Shown: positions 26,169 to 34,727 of the stretch, piece by piece
How the letters are laid out: every line of letters starts with the position of its first letter
Position numbering within the stretch: position 1 is the first letter of the stretch
DNA from: Polaribacter irgensii 23-P
GTDB taxonomy: Bacteria > Bacteroidota > Bacteroidia > Flavobacteriales > Flavobacteriaceae
Direction of reading: 5' to 3'
NCBI RefSeq assembly: GCF_000153225.1
Contig: NZ_CH724148.1
Location: 1,568,842-1,632,841, forward strand
DNA: 64,000 nt
Translations under genes and position numbers: made by a program
The notes under the pieces: model-generated
Databases searched by the model: none
Seen by the model: the letters and a program-made list of their open reading frames with translations, nothing else
Told to the model about the DNA's origin: nothing

Positions 26169-26708
26169 CTATTTGAGTTCTATAAAAACGGCGTCTTTTT
26201 TATGCGTTTCTTTCCAGGTAACTAAAACCCTTTCTTCATTAATTGCATCTACCTGTCTGCCTTTATAATTTGGCTGTATTGGCAGATGTCGGCTAAATCT
26301 CCTGTCTATTAAAACTAGTAATTCAATATTTTCTGGTCGCCCATACGATTGAATTGCTGTCAACGCTGCTCTAATGCTTCTTCCAGAGAAAAGAACATCA
26401 TCAATAATAACTACTTTTTTATCCTCAATAAGAAAATTCATTTTTGAGGTTTCTGCGGCGAGTGTGGTTTCTTTTCGTCTAAAGTCATCCCTATAAAAGG
26501 TGATGTCTAACAGTCCCAATTCTAAGTTTTCAATATGGTAATCTGTTTTTAATAGCGTCGTTAATCTTTGTGCGAGATAGGAACCTCTAGGTTGCAATCC
26601 GATCAATACCGTGTTAGAAAAATCGTTGTGGTTTTCAATTAACTCGCAAGCCAATCGATGTAGGATAATTTCAATATCTTTTGAGTTCAATAAGGTTTTT
26701 CTGCTCAT
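26169..26708 (-). CDS. pyrR: PyrR-type phosphoribosyltransferase/regulator
   Basis: This 179-residue type I phosphoribosyltransferase has the PRPP loop VVIIDDVLFSGRSIRAAL (99-116) and early LIGLQPRGSYLAQRL. In Bacillus, PyrR binds the pyr leader RNA and has uracil phosphoribosyltransferase activity. Here the leader is only about 35 nt, with no visible anti-terminator hairpins, so the enzymatic role is more likely than classical attenuation. It is the first gene of the pyrR-pyrB run, with a near-consensus promoter upstream. Confidence 0.93.
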   Translation of the reverse strand: MSRKTLLNSKDIEIILHRLACELIENHNDFSNTVLIGLQPRGSYLAQRLTTLLKTDYHIENLELGLLDITFYRDDFRRKETTLAAETSKMNFLIEDKKVVIIDDVLFSGRSIRAALTAIQSYGRPENIELLVLIDRRFSRHLPIQPNYKGRQVDAINEERVLVTWKETHKKDAVFIELK

Positions 26709-26746
26709 TAGAAGGCCATCAATTTAGCTTAATGGTTATTGAAAAT

Positions 26747-26777
26747 CAAAATTAACTTAAATTTTTGGAGACACAAA
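26747..26777 (-). promoter_or_regulatory. Promoter of pyrR-pyrB
   Basis: On the minus strand TTTG (26777-26774), a 19-bp spacer and TAATTTTG (26754-26747) match the Bacteroidota consensus TTTG-N19-TAnnTTTG exactly. The predicted transcript start is near 26743, 35 nt before the ATG at 26708. This is the best promoter match in the window. Confidence 0.7.
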
Positions 26778-26984
26778 ATTATTCTTTATGAAATAAGACG
26801 TGAATTGTGTGATAGACTTCAATTGTATAGGAGAACAATCGAAGTGTATTGCACAATTTTGTAAGGGATTTTATTGATGAATTATTTATTGTTTTTGAGA
26901 CTTGTCGTTTTGTAAAACGTACATTTGTTAATTAAATTGTTGAAAAAAATAAGAGTGCATCTAAATGCATTTCAGCAGTTGCAA

Positions 26985-26992
26985 TACCTTTG
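26985..26992 (+). promoter_or_regulatory. -7 box for the TPR gene
   Basis: TACCTTTG matches TAnnTTTG, 25 bp before the ATG at 27017. The stretch 26778-26984 between the pyrR and TPR promoters shows nothing else I can name. Confidence 0.5.
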
Positions 26993-27016
26993 TAAAATAA
27001 TTCAAATCCCTTAGTC

Positions 27017-28381
27017 ATGTCCCTATTAAAATTTGAATCCATGCTCAAAACCAACAACATCTATTTTTTTGATTTGTCGGAGTTTGAAGACATTATAGTG
27101 CACTACTTAGATACTGGTAAAATAGCCTTGGCAAAAAAGGCAATAAAGTTAGGGTTGGAACAACATCCACAATCTATTGACTTGAAGTTGCTAATGGTAG
27201 AGACCTATTTGGTAGAAAATGAGATTGAAAAAGCATCTAAATTATTAAAAAAAATTGAGGTAATAGCTCCTCAAAATGAAGAGGTTTTCATTCAAAAGGC
27301 CACTATTAATTCTAAAAAAGGATTGCACGAAGAAGCCATTGTAAATTTACAAAAAGCACTTTCTTATTCGGATGACAAGATTGATATTTGGTCTTTAATG
27401 GGGATGGAATATTTATATTTAGAAGATTTTAAAAATGCCCGAATAAATTTTACCAATTGTATTGAAGCGGATTATGAAGATTACTCTGCGTTGTATAATA
27501 TTGTCTATTGTTTTGATATGCAAAAGCAACACGAAGAGGCGCTAAAATATTTAAATTCTTACATCGATATAAACCCGTATTGCGAAGTCGCTTGGCACCA
27601 GTTAGGTCGTCAACAATTTGTATTAGAAAATTATAAGGAAGCTTTAAAAGCTTTTGATTACGCTGTTTTAATTGATGAGTCTTTTTTGGGAGGATATTTA
27701 GAAAAAGCGAAAACTTTAGAACAATTAAACAACTATCAAGAGGCAATTGATAATTATTTAATTACGCTGGAGTTAGACGATCCTACCGCTTTTGCATATC
27801 TTAGAATTGGAGAGTGTTATGAGAAGTTAGAGAAGTTGGATGCTGCTGTTTCGTATTATAAAAAAGCGGTGCACGAAGATCCTTTATTAGACAAAGCATG
27901 GATTTTGCTATCCAACGTTTATTTTGATCAAGAAAATTATCAAAAAGCGGCTTATTATCTTTCAAAAGCCCTAAAAATTGACGAAGATAATGCCTTATAT
28001 TGGAGACGTTACGCGGAAATAAACCTGCGTCTTAGTTTTTTTAAAAAGGCAGTTATTGGCTTTAATAGTTGTTTGGAACTGGGAGATACTTCTCCAGAAA
28101 TTTACATGGGCTTGACAGACGTTTTGTCTTTTTTAGGAGAATTTAACGAGGCACTAAAAGTAATGTTGAAGGCGCAAAAAACATATCAACATTTTGCTGA
28201 ATTGGAATACAGATTTGTTGGGCTGTTTTTTTTGTTAGACAAAGAAGAATACGCTTTCACTCATTTGATCAACGGAATGAGAATTGATTATGAATATCAT
28301 ATGATTCTAAGTGAGTTATACCCTACAGTGTACGAAAACGAAAAAATACAAAAACTCTTAATTGATTACAAAAGAATTTAG
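27017..28381 (+). CDS. Tetratricopeptide-repeat protein
   Basis: This 454-residue protein is made almost wholly of TPR units of about 34 residues (roughly residues 25-440), for example YENFVLENYKEALKAFDYAV-like helices around 195-215 and QENYQKAAYYLSKALKIDED around 318-337. No signal peptide or membrane helix is seen, so it is probably cytosolic and works as a protein-binding scaffold. Partners are unknown. A conserved flavobacterial core gene, it stands alone with its own -7 box. Confidence 0.9.
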   Translation: MSLLKFESMLKTNNIYFFDLSEFEDIIVHYLDTGKIALAKKAIKLGLEQHPQSIDLKLLMVETYLVENEIEKASKLLKKIEVIAPQNEEVFIQKATINSKKGLHEEAIVNLQKALSYSDDKIDIWSLMGMEYLYLEDFKNARINFTNCIEADYEDYSALYNIVYCFDMQKQHEEALKYLNSYIDINPYCEVAWHQLGRQQFVLENYKEALKAFDYAVLIDESFLGGYLEKAKTLEQLNNYQEAIDNYLITLELDDPTAFAYLRIGECYEKLEKLDAAVSYYKKAVHEDPLLDKAWILLSNVYFDQENYQKAAYYLSKALKIDEDNALYWRRYAEINLRLSFFKKAVIGFNSCLELGDTSPEIYMGLTDVLSFLGEFNEALKVMLKAQKTYQHFAELEYRFVGLFFLLDKEEYAFTHLINGMRIDYEYHMILSELYPTVYENEKIQKLLIDYKRI

Positions 28382-28445
28382 CGTGTATTCTCAATGCGAA
28401 AGTGCTTTACGTAAAAAGCTTCCAACATAAGAAAAATAGTTGCCA

Positions 28446-28664
28446 TCAATTTATACCTGCTATAGGAGCCTTTGCTTTTAGTTTTTCCGAACATTTCAAT
28501 TCTATTTTCTTTGTGATCTTAGAATGAAAAGAAGACGCGGTCTCATGGCTTTTATGCGCTTTACAAGCCTTGCTGTTCTTTTGGTTTTCACTGGCAGTCT
28601 CGTGAGTAATACATCCAAATAAGAGCATTGTAGTGGTCAATATTATTTTTAAGAAAGTGAGCAT
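28446..28664 (-). CDS. Small lipoprotein, unknown
   Basis: The ATG at 28664 gives 72 residues with a lipoprotein signal MLTFLKIILTTTMLLFGC (Cys18), then a His/Lys/Ser-rich tail with KACKAHKSHETASSFH. A longer frame from 28718 would put 18 extra charged residues before the signal and is not preferred. It lies about 100 bp after the DUF2807 gene on the same strand and may be the end of that operon. No known family. Confidence 0.5.
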   Translation of the reverse strand: MLTFLKIILTTTMLLFGCITHETASENQKNSKACKAHKSHETASSFHSKITKKIELKCSEKLKAKAPIAGIN

Positions 28665-28765
28665 AGGTAGCGTTGTAAAAGTTTTATTGCGTTCAACAGG
28701 TTTTTGAATCCCGTACATTTATTTTGTTGTGCAACTTATCTTGGTTAATAGCAATACGGAGATTG

Positions 28766-29491
28766 TTATTTTTTAGAAATATTTCCACCAGAAGTGGTTG
28801 TTTTTTTAATGATCGTTGGACTTCCTTTGAATTGAATGGATCCACCGCTTGTTGCTTTTGCTTCAATTTCTAACTCCGCGTAAATATGTATGTCCGCGCC
28901 ACTGGTTGCTTTTGCAGTTACGTGCTCGCTTTTTAAATTAGAAGCATCAATAGAACTTCCACTTGTGGCACTGGAAGCGTGGTATGTGCTGCGACCATAA
29001 ATTTTGAGATCTGCGCCGCTTGAAGTTTTTGTTGTTAAATTTTGTGCTTTTATTTCAAGACGTATATTTGCACCACTGGTGCTTGTGATGATAGCTTCCT
29101 TTGCGTTGATAAGGGTTTCGCCGTAGACATCACTTCCACTTGTTGCTTTTAAAAGTGTTAAGTTTTTTATGGTTACATATACTTTTTTTGATTTTGCCTT
29201 CCATATATTGTTTTCGGTATAGATTTTTAAGACTCCTTCATATACTTCGGTATAAATAAGCGCATGCAAGTTCTCGTCTGCTTCAACCCTAATTGCGTTT
29301 GCATTTCCTTGGCGGATATAAAGGTCAATACCGTTGCTTACTTCTATTTCTGAAAATTTTGCTTGTGGTTTGCGTTCTTTTACTACGATGTTCCTGTTGC
29401 CAATGACTTTATTAAAAAGGTCTATATTGCAAGATGTGCAAAGCGTAGTAATAAAAATGAGAGCGAGTAGTTGGATGTTTTTCTTTTTCAT
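28766..29491 (-). CDS. Head GIN domain (DUF2807) exported protein
   Basis: This 241-residue protein has a lipoprotein-type signal (LCTSC near residue 21) and then a DUF2807 adhesin-like beta-helix: EVSNGIDLYIRQGNANAIRV, then repeated ATSGSDVYG-, TSGANIRLE- and TSGADLKIYG-like rungs. These glycine/serine-rich turns recur about every 20 residues. DUF2807 proteins often accompany PspC genes in Bacteroidota, as here (PspC is 72 bp upstream). A surface or periplasmic envelope-stress role is inferred from that pairing. Confidence 0.87.
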   Translation of the reverse strand: MKKKNIQLLALIFITTLCTSCNIDLFNKVIGNRNIVVKERKPQAKFSEIEVSNGIDLYIRQGNANAIRVEADENLHALIYTEVYEGVLKIYTENNIWKAKSKKVYVTIKNLTLLKATSGSDVYGETLINAKEAIITSTSGANIRLEIKAQNLTTKTSSGADLKIYGRSTYHASSATSGSSIDASNLKSEHVTAKATSGADIHIYAELEIEAKATSGGSIQFKGSPTIIKKTTTSGGNISKK

Positions 29492-29563
29492 AATGTTATT
29501 TTTTAAGAGCGCATTCTTTTGAGCATGGGTATATAATTAAGAGATCGTAGTTGTTTTTTTTAT

Positions 29564-31228
29564 TTACAAGCTTGCTTCTTCTAAGATTGTTGAATTGCAA
29601 TCTGTGCATGTTAAAACGGTATTCGTCATTTTAAAGTGATGGTTTGCCATATCACCATCGTACATATTTGTTTTGTTTTTCACATCGCTTAGAAATTTTT
29701 TAACCGAGTTATCTAAATAAATAATTGTTTTTTCAGGCACATATACCGTGATCTCTACTTCTTCATCTTTAAAAACATTTTTTAAGTCGGTTAAGAAAAA
29801 GGCATTTAAAATTAAATTATTTTTCTCAATAGTATATTCATATTTTATTTCTTCGGCACTTTTTCGTGCTTTTGCGCTACTTGCAGCGTAGGAGGTCTTT
29901 TGAATAATGAGATAAGCCGCATTTGAGGTGCTTCTTTTGATGTTTAGGTGGATGTCATTTGTATAAATTAACAAGTTTCCGTTTACCTCCACTTCATGTT
30001 TTTTAGAATTTCTTTTTAAATTGTGTTGATAATGGATTGCATCGTCATTGCGAATTTTCAAAACTAGGGTATCCTTTGAGGCGATTTTTAATGGATATTT
30101 TTGAACATATTTTCCGAAATTTGAATGGTTCGTTCCAAATTCTACCGCAGTAAAAATGACAATTAGTAAAGCAATAAACCAGATTCCTAAGAGTGTTAAA
30201 GAAGCCGTTTTACTAAACCTTTTTAGATTGCTAGACAAGATTCGAAGTCCCAGTACTAATAGTATTAAAAAGGGAATTCCAATTAAAGTAAGAAGCGATA
30301 TTGTTAACATCCATCGCGGGAGTGTGGCAGCGTAGAAAAAATCTGGATAGCTGATAAAATTGCTTTCGATATTTAAAAACTCAAAACTACCAATAGAAAA
30401 TCCTCCAATAATTAGACATAAAATAACAGTAGCCGCTGTAAATACTAAAAGAAAGCCAATAAATTTTCCGAATATTTTAAAGAAAATTCGGATTATTTTT
30501 TCAATTGTATTTATGAAGTCTTGCAATCCATTATTTTTTTTTTTCTTTCCTGAAAAAGTTTGTCCTATTTTTTCCGAAAATTCGTGTGCGCCATCTTTTA
30601 TTTTGTCAGAGGCATGATGTGCAGCGCTCCTTACACTATCTGAAACGTTGGTAAATTCCTCTCGAATCTTTTTCTCAATATTGTCAATGTTTACAGCTTC
30701 GCCATGCATCTGCAGTTTTTCGGCAGTCGTTCTAGCCTCTGGTAACAAGATCCAAAGAATACTATAAATCAGTATTCCAAATCCCGCACCAAAGAACAAT
30801 GCGAGCAGGCCTAAACGAATCCAGATAGTATCCATATTAAAATAATGTGCAATTCCGGAAGCAACCCCTCCTAAAAATTTGTCTTCACCATCTCTAAATA
30901 ATTTTTTTCCAGTAGCATTGTTTTTAGATTGGGAAAAATTAGGCTCCGAATAGGACGCTTCGGGTTCAGAATAATCTTCGGGTTGTCCCATGATTACAAT
31001 GATGTCTTCGATATCACTTTCGCTTACTACTTGACGCGAATCTTTAATTTTTTCAGACAACAGTTCGCTAATTCGTGCCTCGATATCTGAAATAATTTCA
31101 TTTCTTCCCTGTGAATCGTCACTTAAAGAAGAGGAAATTGAGTTTAGGTAGCGTCTTAGTTTTTCGTACGCAATTTCGTCGATATGGAAGAAGAATCCCC
31201 CCAAGTTAATATTGATTGTTTTATTCAT
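29564..31228 (-). CDS. PspC-domain membrane protein
   Basis: This 554-residue protein has an N-terminal region of about 90 residues with ISDIEARISELLSE, a PspC domain at about 106-170 (LFRDGEDKFLGGVASGIA, then a membrane helix), further membrane spans at about 260-380, and a beta-rich C-terminal periplasmic part. PspC senses membrane damage in the phage-shock response of Proteobacteria; the large flavobacterial form is only known by domain. It overlaps the padR gene by 8 bp, so it is probably under PadR control. Confidence 0.88.
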   Translation of the reverse strand: MNKTININLGGFFFHIDEIAYEKLRRYLNSISSSLSDDSQGRNEIISDIEARISELLSEKIKDSRQVVSESDIEDIIVIMGQPEDYSEPEASYSEPNFSQSKNNATGKKLFRDGEDKFLGGVASGIAHYFNMDTIWIRLGLLALFFGAGFGILIYSILWILLPEARTTAEKLQMHGEAVNIDNIEKKIREEFTNVSDSVRSAAHHASDKIKDGAHEFSEKIGQTFSGKKKKNNGLQDFINTIEKIIRIFFKIFGKFIGFLLVFTAATVILCLIIGGFSIGSFEFLNIESNFISYPDFFYAATLPRWMLTISLLTLIGIPFLILLVLGLRILSSNLKRFSKTASLTLLGIWFIALLIVIFTAVEFGTNHSNFGKYVQKYPLKIASKDTLVLKIRNDDAIHYQHNLKRNSKKHEVEVNGNLLIYTNDIHLNIKRSTSNAAYLIIQKTSYAASSAKARKSAEEIKYEYTIEKNNLILNAFFLTDLKNVFKDEEVEITVYVPEKTIIYLDNSVKKFLSDVKNKTNMYDGDMANHHFKMTNTVLTCTDCNSTILEEASL

Positions 31229-31568
31229 TTGTTGTTGTTGTTTTTGTGCTTGTTATTTGTTGAACTGCGTTTATTAAATTGCTCCAGGTTCTGTCTAATT
31301 CTTTGATAAATAAGGCACCATTTTCTGTCAATACATAGTATTTTCTTGGTGGTCCACTGGTAGATTCTTCCCAGCGATATGTCAGCAATCCTGCATTTTT
31401 CAGTCTTGTTAACAAAGGGTATATCGTGCCTTCTACCACAATCATTTCAGCACTTTTTAAAGTGGAAAGAATTTCAGAAGTATACGCATCTCCATTTTTT
31501 AAAATGGATAATATGCAATATTCTAAAACACCTTTTCGCATTTGTGCTTTTGTGTTTTCTATCTTCAT
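31221..31568 (-). CDS. PadR family transcriptional regulator
   Basis: This 115-residue winged-helix protein has the PadR core: MRKGVLEYCILSILKNGDAY, then the wing LKNAGLLTYRWEESTSGPPRKYY and the closing dimer helix TENGALFIKELDRTW. Subfamily-2 members (about 110 residues) lack the long C-terminal domain, as here. PadR proteins repress adjacent genes and are released by ligands or membrane stress. It overlaps pspC by 8 bp and follows DUF4870 by 10 bp, so it likely autoregulates this operon. Confidence 0.93.
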   Translation of the reverse strand: MKIENTKAQMRKGVLEYCILSILKNGDAYTSEILSTLKSAEMIVVEGTIYPLLTRLKNAGLLTYRWEESTSGPPRKYYVLTENGALFIKELDRTWSNLINAVQQITSTKTTTTNE

Positions 31569-31578
31569 TTAATTACTG

Positions 31579-32019
31579 TTATTTTATAAATTTTATCGTA
31601 AAAGGGTATTTGTAATGTTCTTTATTTTTTGCCTTTATGGACGCTATAATTACCAAAGCAATTCCTACTAAATGTAAAAAGCAAATAAGCAAACCAACTC
31701 CAATAAATCCAAAAAGTATCGCAGGGTTGAAGTCGAAGTTAAAATGAAAGTTTTCGGCATTTTCAAAGTTTATAAAACTTTTAAAAAAGGTACTGAATGC
31801 CAAAGGAATAAAAGCAGCTGTTAAAACAAAAGAATATAAGGTGTAGCTTAAGTTGAAGTTTACGGCCTCTTTTCCCTGTTCGTTTAAAAAAGGATTTTTA
31901 TCTTTTAAAGTTTGCCAAGCAATTAGTGGAGCAATGATATGGCCAAAAGGAAATATAAAACCCAAAAAAGCAGAGATGTGTATTAAAAAGGCATTGGTAT
32001 TTTGATTGTTCTGTTGCAT
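31579..32019 (-). CDS. DUF4870 family membrane protein
   Basis: Using the ATG at 32019 gives 146 residues starting MQQNNQNTNAFLIHISAF, the normal family start. A frame open from 32082 adds a poor 21-residue leader. There are three to four membrane helices with the conserved GHIIAPLIAWQTLKDKNPF and NEQGKEAVNFNLSY motifs. Function unknown; the Tic20-like fold is reported for this family. It appears to be the first gene of the DUF4870-padR-pspC-DUF2807 minus-strand operon. Confidence 0.85.
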   Translation of the reverse strand: MQQNNQNTNAFLIHISAFLGFIFPFGHIIAPLIAWQTLKDKNPFLNEQGKEAVNFNLSYTLYSFVLTAAFIPLAFSTFFKSFINFENAENFHFNFDFNPAILFGFIGVGLLICFLHLVGIALVIIASIKAKNKEHYKYPFTIKFIK

Positions 32020-32091
32020 GATAGAGCTTATAAAATGTTTGATGTGGTAAATATATATATAAAAAGGTATTATGTAATGCATAGTACTATA

Positions 32092-32113
32092 ATTAACATT
32101 TTATTAACATTTG
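32092..32113. repeat. 11-bp tandem direct repeat in the DUF4870//DUF4442 intergenic region
   Basis: Two abutting copies attaacatttt (32092-32102) and attaacatttg (32103-32113) differ only at the last base. The 11-bp period is one helical turn. On the minus strand the pair lies just upstream of a near-match -7 box TACCTTTT (32062-32069) for the DUF4870 operon. It is a candidate binding site for PadR or another regulator of the divergent genes. Confidence 0.4.
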
Positions 32114-32168
32114 GTACTTTTTTGCTATTGCTTAAAAATGTTTTAAATTGCGGTATATATATAGTATT

Positions 32169-32621
32169 ATGAAGATAACCCCACGGCGAATTAATGTGTT
32201 TATGTTTTTTAAATTGCCATTGGCTTATCTCGCAGGTGTGCGCATTCAGCAGTTGTCAAAAGAAGAGGTAGTGGTTGCAATTAGGCACAGGTGGATCAAT
32301 CAAAATCCCTTTAAAAGTATGTTTTGGGCAGCTCAAGGGATGGCTGCAGAAATGAGCAGTGGCGTTTTAGTGCTGAAAGCAATCGAAAAATCCAAAGAAA
32401 AAGTGTCGATGCTAGTAACACATCAAGAAGCCAACTTTTTTAAAAAGGGTACTGGAAAAATAGTGTTTACGTGCACTGGTGGAAAAGAAATTCAGGAAGC
32501 AATTCGGATTTCTAAAGAAACAAAAGAAGGACAGATAATGGTGCTTACTTCAGAAGGAAAAAATGAAGAAGGTGTTCTGGTCTCTTCTTTTAGTTTTGAG
32601 TGGAGTCTAAAGGTAAAATAA
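32169..32621 (+). CDS. DUF4442 hotdog-fold protein
   Basis: The ATG at 32169 gives 150 residues. The pattern (NPFKSMFWAAQGMAAEMSSG, then a beta-sheet with KKGTGKIVFTCTGG) fits DUF4442, a thioesterase-like hotdog family with no proven substrate. A TTG at 32148 in the same frame adds seven residues and is less likely. It is divergent from the DUF4870-PadR-PspC operon across a shared 150-bp region containing the 11-bp tandem repeat. Confidence 0.82.
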   Translation: MKITPRRINVFMFFKLPLAYLAGVRIQQLSKEEVVVAIRHRWINQNPFKSMFWAAQGMAAEMSSGVLVLKAIEKSKEKVSMLVTHQEANFFKKGTGKIVFTCTGGKEIQEAIRISKETKEGQIMVLTSEGKNEEGVLVSSFSFEWSLKVK

Positions 32622-32651
32622 AAAGATCCACTGCTTCCAGTAGACCTTTTT
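32620..32651 (-). terminator. Convergent-gene terminator between DUF4442 and DUF4369
   Basis: Arms aaaaagatccactg (32620-32633) and cagtagaccttttt (32638-32651) enclose a 4-nt loop. Two positions are mismatched in plus-strand RNA but become G-U wobbles in minus-strand RNA, so it should work best for the DUF4369 gene. It overlaps the DUF4442 stop codon. Confidence 0.7.
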
Positions 32652-32677
32652 AATAGCCGAGCCTAAAAATATGTAAA

Positions 32678-33382
32678 CTATTTGTTTTCTTGTGCTTTAA
32701 TTTCATTGATGTAATCGTCTAAACGCTTGCCATAAATAGATTTTTTAACTTCGGATGACAGCGATTTGTTTACAGTATCTAACAGCTTAATGTTGGCATC
32801 AAAGAGTTCTGTTAAGGCAATGTAGGCAGCCGCTTCAGAAGTACCGTTATTCAATGCAAAATTAGCAGTGTATAAATATTTTCTTCGCACCATGCGATTG
32901 AAATCCTTTTTTACTTTTTCGATTAGATCCGTATCCTTCGCTTGCACTGCTTCAAATTGCTTTTTGATAAATTCTAAGCGTTGGTTTCTAAATTGATTGT
33001 TAATATTCATGTAGTCATTCAAAACCAATTGATTGCTAGATCCAGTAATTTCAGGACTAAATCCAAAAGTGTCGATGTCGTCATTAATGGTAATCGTACC
33101 TTTATTTCCAAAGAACAGGATTCTTTTATCCATTGCGTTTCCGTTGAAGGTAAGGTAGTACATGACAGGAGAGTCTACATTGTCTGTTAACGTAAAATTC
33201 CCATCACCATAGACTTGCATAGAGTCTACAGAAATCATTGCAGTGTCATTCATCTTTTGAAGATATAAAGTTCCTTTTTTTAATCCCTTTATGGTTCCCT
33301 CTACAATCATATTTCCTTCCTTTTTAGAGGAACAGGCAAGTATTAAAAGGGATGCTGCAAAAACAACTATAATTTTCTTCAT
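32678..33382 (-). CDS. DUF4369-domain lipoprotein
   Basis: This 234-residue protein has a lipoprotein signal (Cys17 in LLILACSSKK) and an N-terminal DUF4369 region (MIVEGTIKGLKKGTLYLQKM, about 25-44). In many Bacteroidota proteins this domain precedes a thioredoxin (TlpA-like) domain; here the thioredoxin part is absent and the C-terminus is helical. The role is unknown, presumably at the periplasmic face. It follows DUF819 by 37 bp. Confidence 0.85.
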   Translation of the reverse strand: MKKIIVVFAASLLILACSSKKEGNMIVEGTIKGLKKGTLYLQKMNDTAMISVDSMQVYGDGNFTLTDNVDSPVMYYLTFNGNAMDKRILFFGNKGTITINDDIDTFGFSPEITGSSNQLVLNDYMNINNQFRNQRLEFIKKQFEAVQAKDTDLIEKVKKDFNRMVRRKYLYTANFALNNGTSEAAAYIALTELFDANIKLLDTVNKSLSSEVKKSIYGKRLDDYINEIKAQENK

Positions 33383-33419
33383 TTGTTAAAAGTTTGGATT
33401 ACAAATATGCTTTAAATTT

Positions 33420-34724
33420 TTAAATTTTTGAGGCTAATTCCATTAAAACTGTACATAAAATTGCGCCAACAGTGCCAATTGCATATCCAAAAACAGCTAA
33501 TAAAACACCTACAGTGGCAAGTGAGGGATGAAAAGCTTGCGCTACAATTGGTGCAGAAGCAGCACCACCAACGTTTGCTTGACTGCCAACAGCTAAGAAA
33601 AAGTAGGGCGCTCTTATTATCTTTGCAACAATAATTAAGAGTGTGGCATGGATGCCCATCCAAACAAATCCTATTGCCATGAGGCCAGGATTGTCTAGCG
33701 CTTGATTTAAATCCATTTTCATTCCAATAGTAGCCACTAAAATATAGATAAAAATACTCCCTAATTTACTTGCACCGGCACCTTCGTAGTTTTTTGCTTT
33801 TGTGTAAGAAAGTAAAATGGCTACAATCGTAGATATGCTGATCAACCAGAAAAAGCTAGAGCCTAAAAAAGAGAATACATTCCTCCAAGTTTGTGAGGTA
33901 ATATTAGCGACAAAACCAGTGAAGAATTCACCCAAATATTTTGCTGAGAAGTGACCAAAACCGACAGTGCAAAATGCAATTGCAAGCATTACCATATAAT
34001 CAGGTAAGGTTGGATTTTTCTTTATTTTTTGCGTAAAATGAATGACTTTCTCTTGTAGCTTTTCAATGGCAGTGGTATCTGCTTTTAGCCATTTATTTAT
34101 TTTATCTTTTTTTCCGATTCCGATCAGTAATATCGCCATCCAAACATTGGCTACAACGATATCTACAATCACCATTCCACCATATTTAGCAGGATTGTAT
34201 TGATAGATTTCTAACATCGCAGTTTGATTTGCACCACCACCAATCCAACTACCTGCAAGTGTAGAAAGCCCTCTCCAAACAGCGTCAAAATCTCCTCCGC
34301 CAACCGTTTCTGGAGAAAAGATAGAAATTAATAAAATAGCTAAGGGTCCTCCAATTACGACGCCTACTGTTCCTGTAAAAAACATGATTAAAGCTTTCGA
34401 TCCTAAATTGAAAATAGCTTTTAAGTCAATACTCAAGGTCATCAAAACCAGCGCTGCTGGCAATAAGAATCTACTAGCAACATAGTATAGTTCAGAAGAT
34501 TTAGCAACAATTTCTCCTGCCGCACTTGTCGTTGTCCATTCTGGTGAGATCACGCCAAAGGTTGTGAAAAGTGCAGGAATAAAATAGGCCATAAATAGGC
34601 CAGGAACAATTTTATAGAATTTAGGCCAGAAGCCTGTAGTGAGCTGCTCTGTGTAAAAAACAAATCCTAAAGCGCCCATTAAAAGGCCAAAGACAATTGC
34701 ATCATTTGTAAATATTGGTCCCAT
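33420..34724 (-). CDS. DUF819 (YjcL-like) membrane transporter family protein
   Basis: This 434-residue protein has 10-12 hydrophobic helices. Family-typical segments include GGPLAILLISIFSPE, then TLAGSWIGGGANQTAML and the C-terminal VGSQANVGGAASAPIVAQAFHPSLA, two related Gly/Asn motifs arranged like the inverted repeats of ion-coupled transporters. The substrate is unknown. It starts 3 bp after the DUF2490 stop, so the two are co-transcribed. Confidence 0.85.
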   Translation of the reverse strand: MGPIFTNDAIVFGLLMGALGFVFYTEQLTTGFWPKFYKIVPGLFMAYFIPALFTTFGVISPEWTTTSAAGEIVAKSSELYYVASRFLLPAALVLMTLSIDLKAIFNLGSKALIMFFTGTVGVVIGGPLAILLISIFSPETVGGGDFDAVWRGLSTLAGSWIGGGANQTAMLEIYQYNPAKYGGMVIVDIVVANVWMAILLIGIGKKDKINKWLKADTTAIEKLQEKVIHFTQKIKKNPTLPDYMVMLAIAFCTVGFGHFSAKYLGEFFTGFVANITSQTWRNVFSFLGSSFFWLISISTIVAILLSYTKAKNYEGAGASKLGSIFIYILVATIGMKMDLNQALDNPGLMAIGFVWMGIHATLLIIVAKIIRAPYFFLAVGSQANVGGAASAPIVAQAFHPSLATVGVLLAVFGYAIGTVGAILCTVLMELASKI

Positions 34725-34727
34725 CTT

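Noticed and set aside
26709..26746. PyrR attenuator in the pyrR leader
   Set aside because: No terminator/anti-terminator hairpins fit in the leader of about 35 nt.
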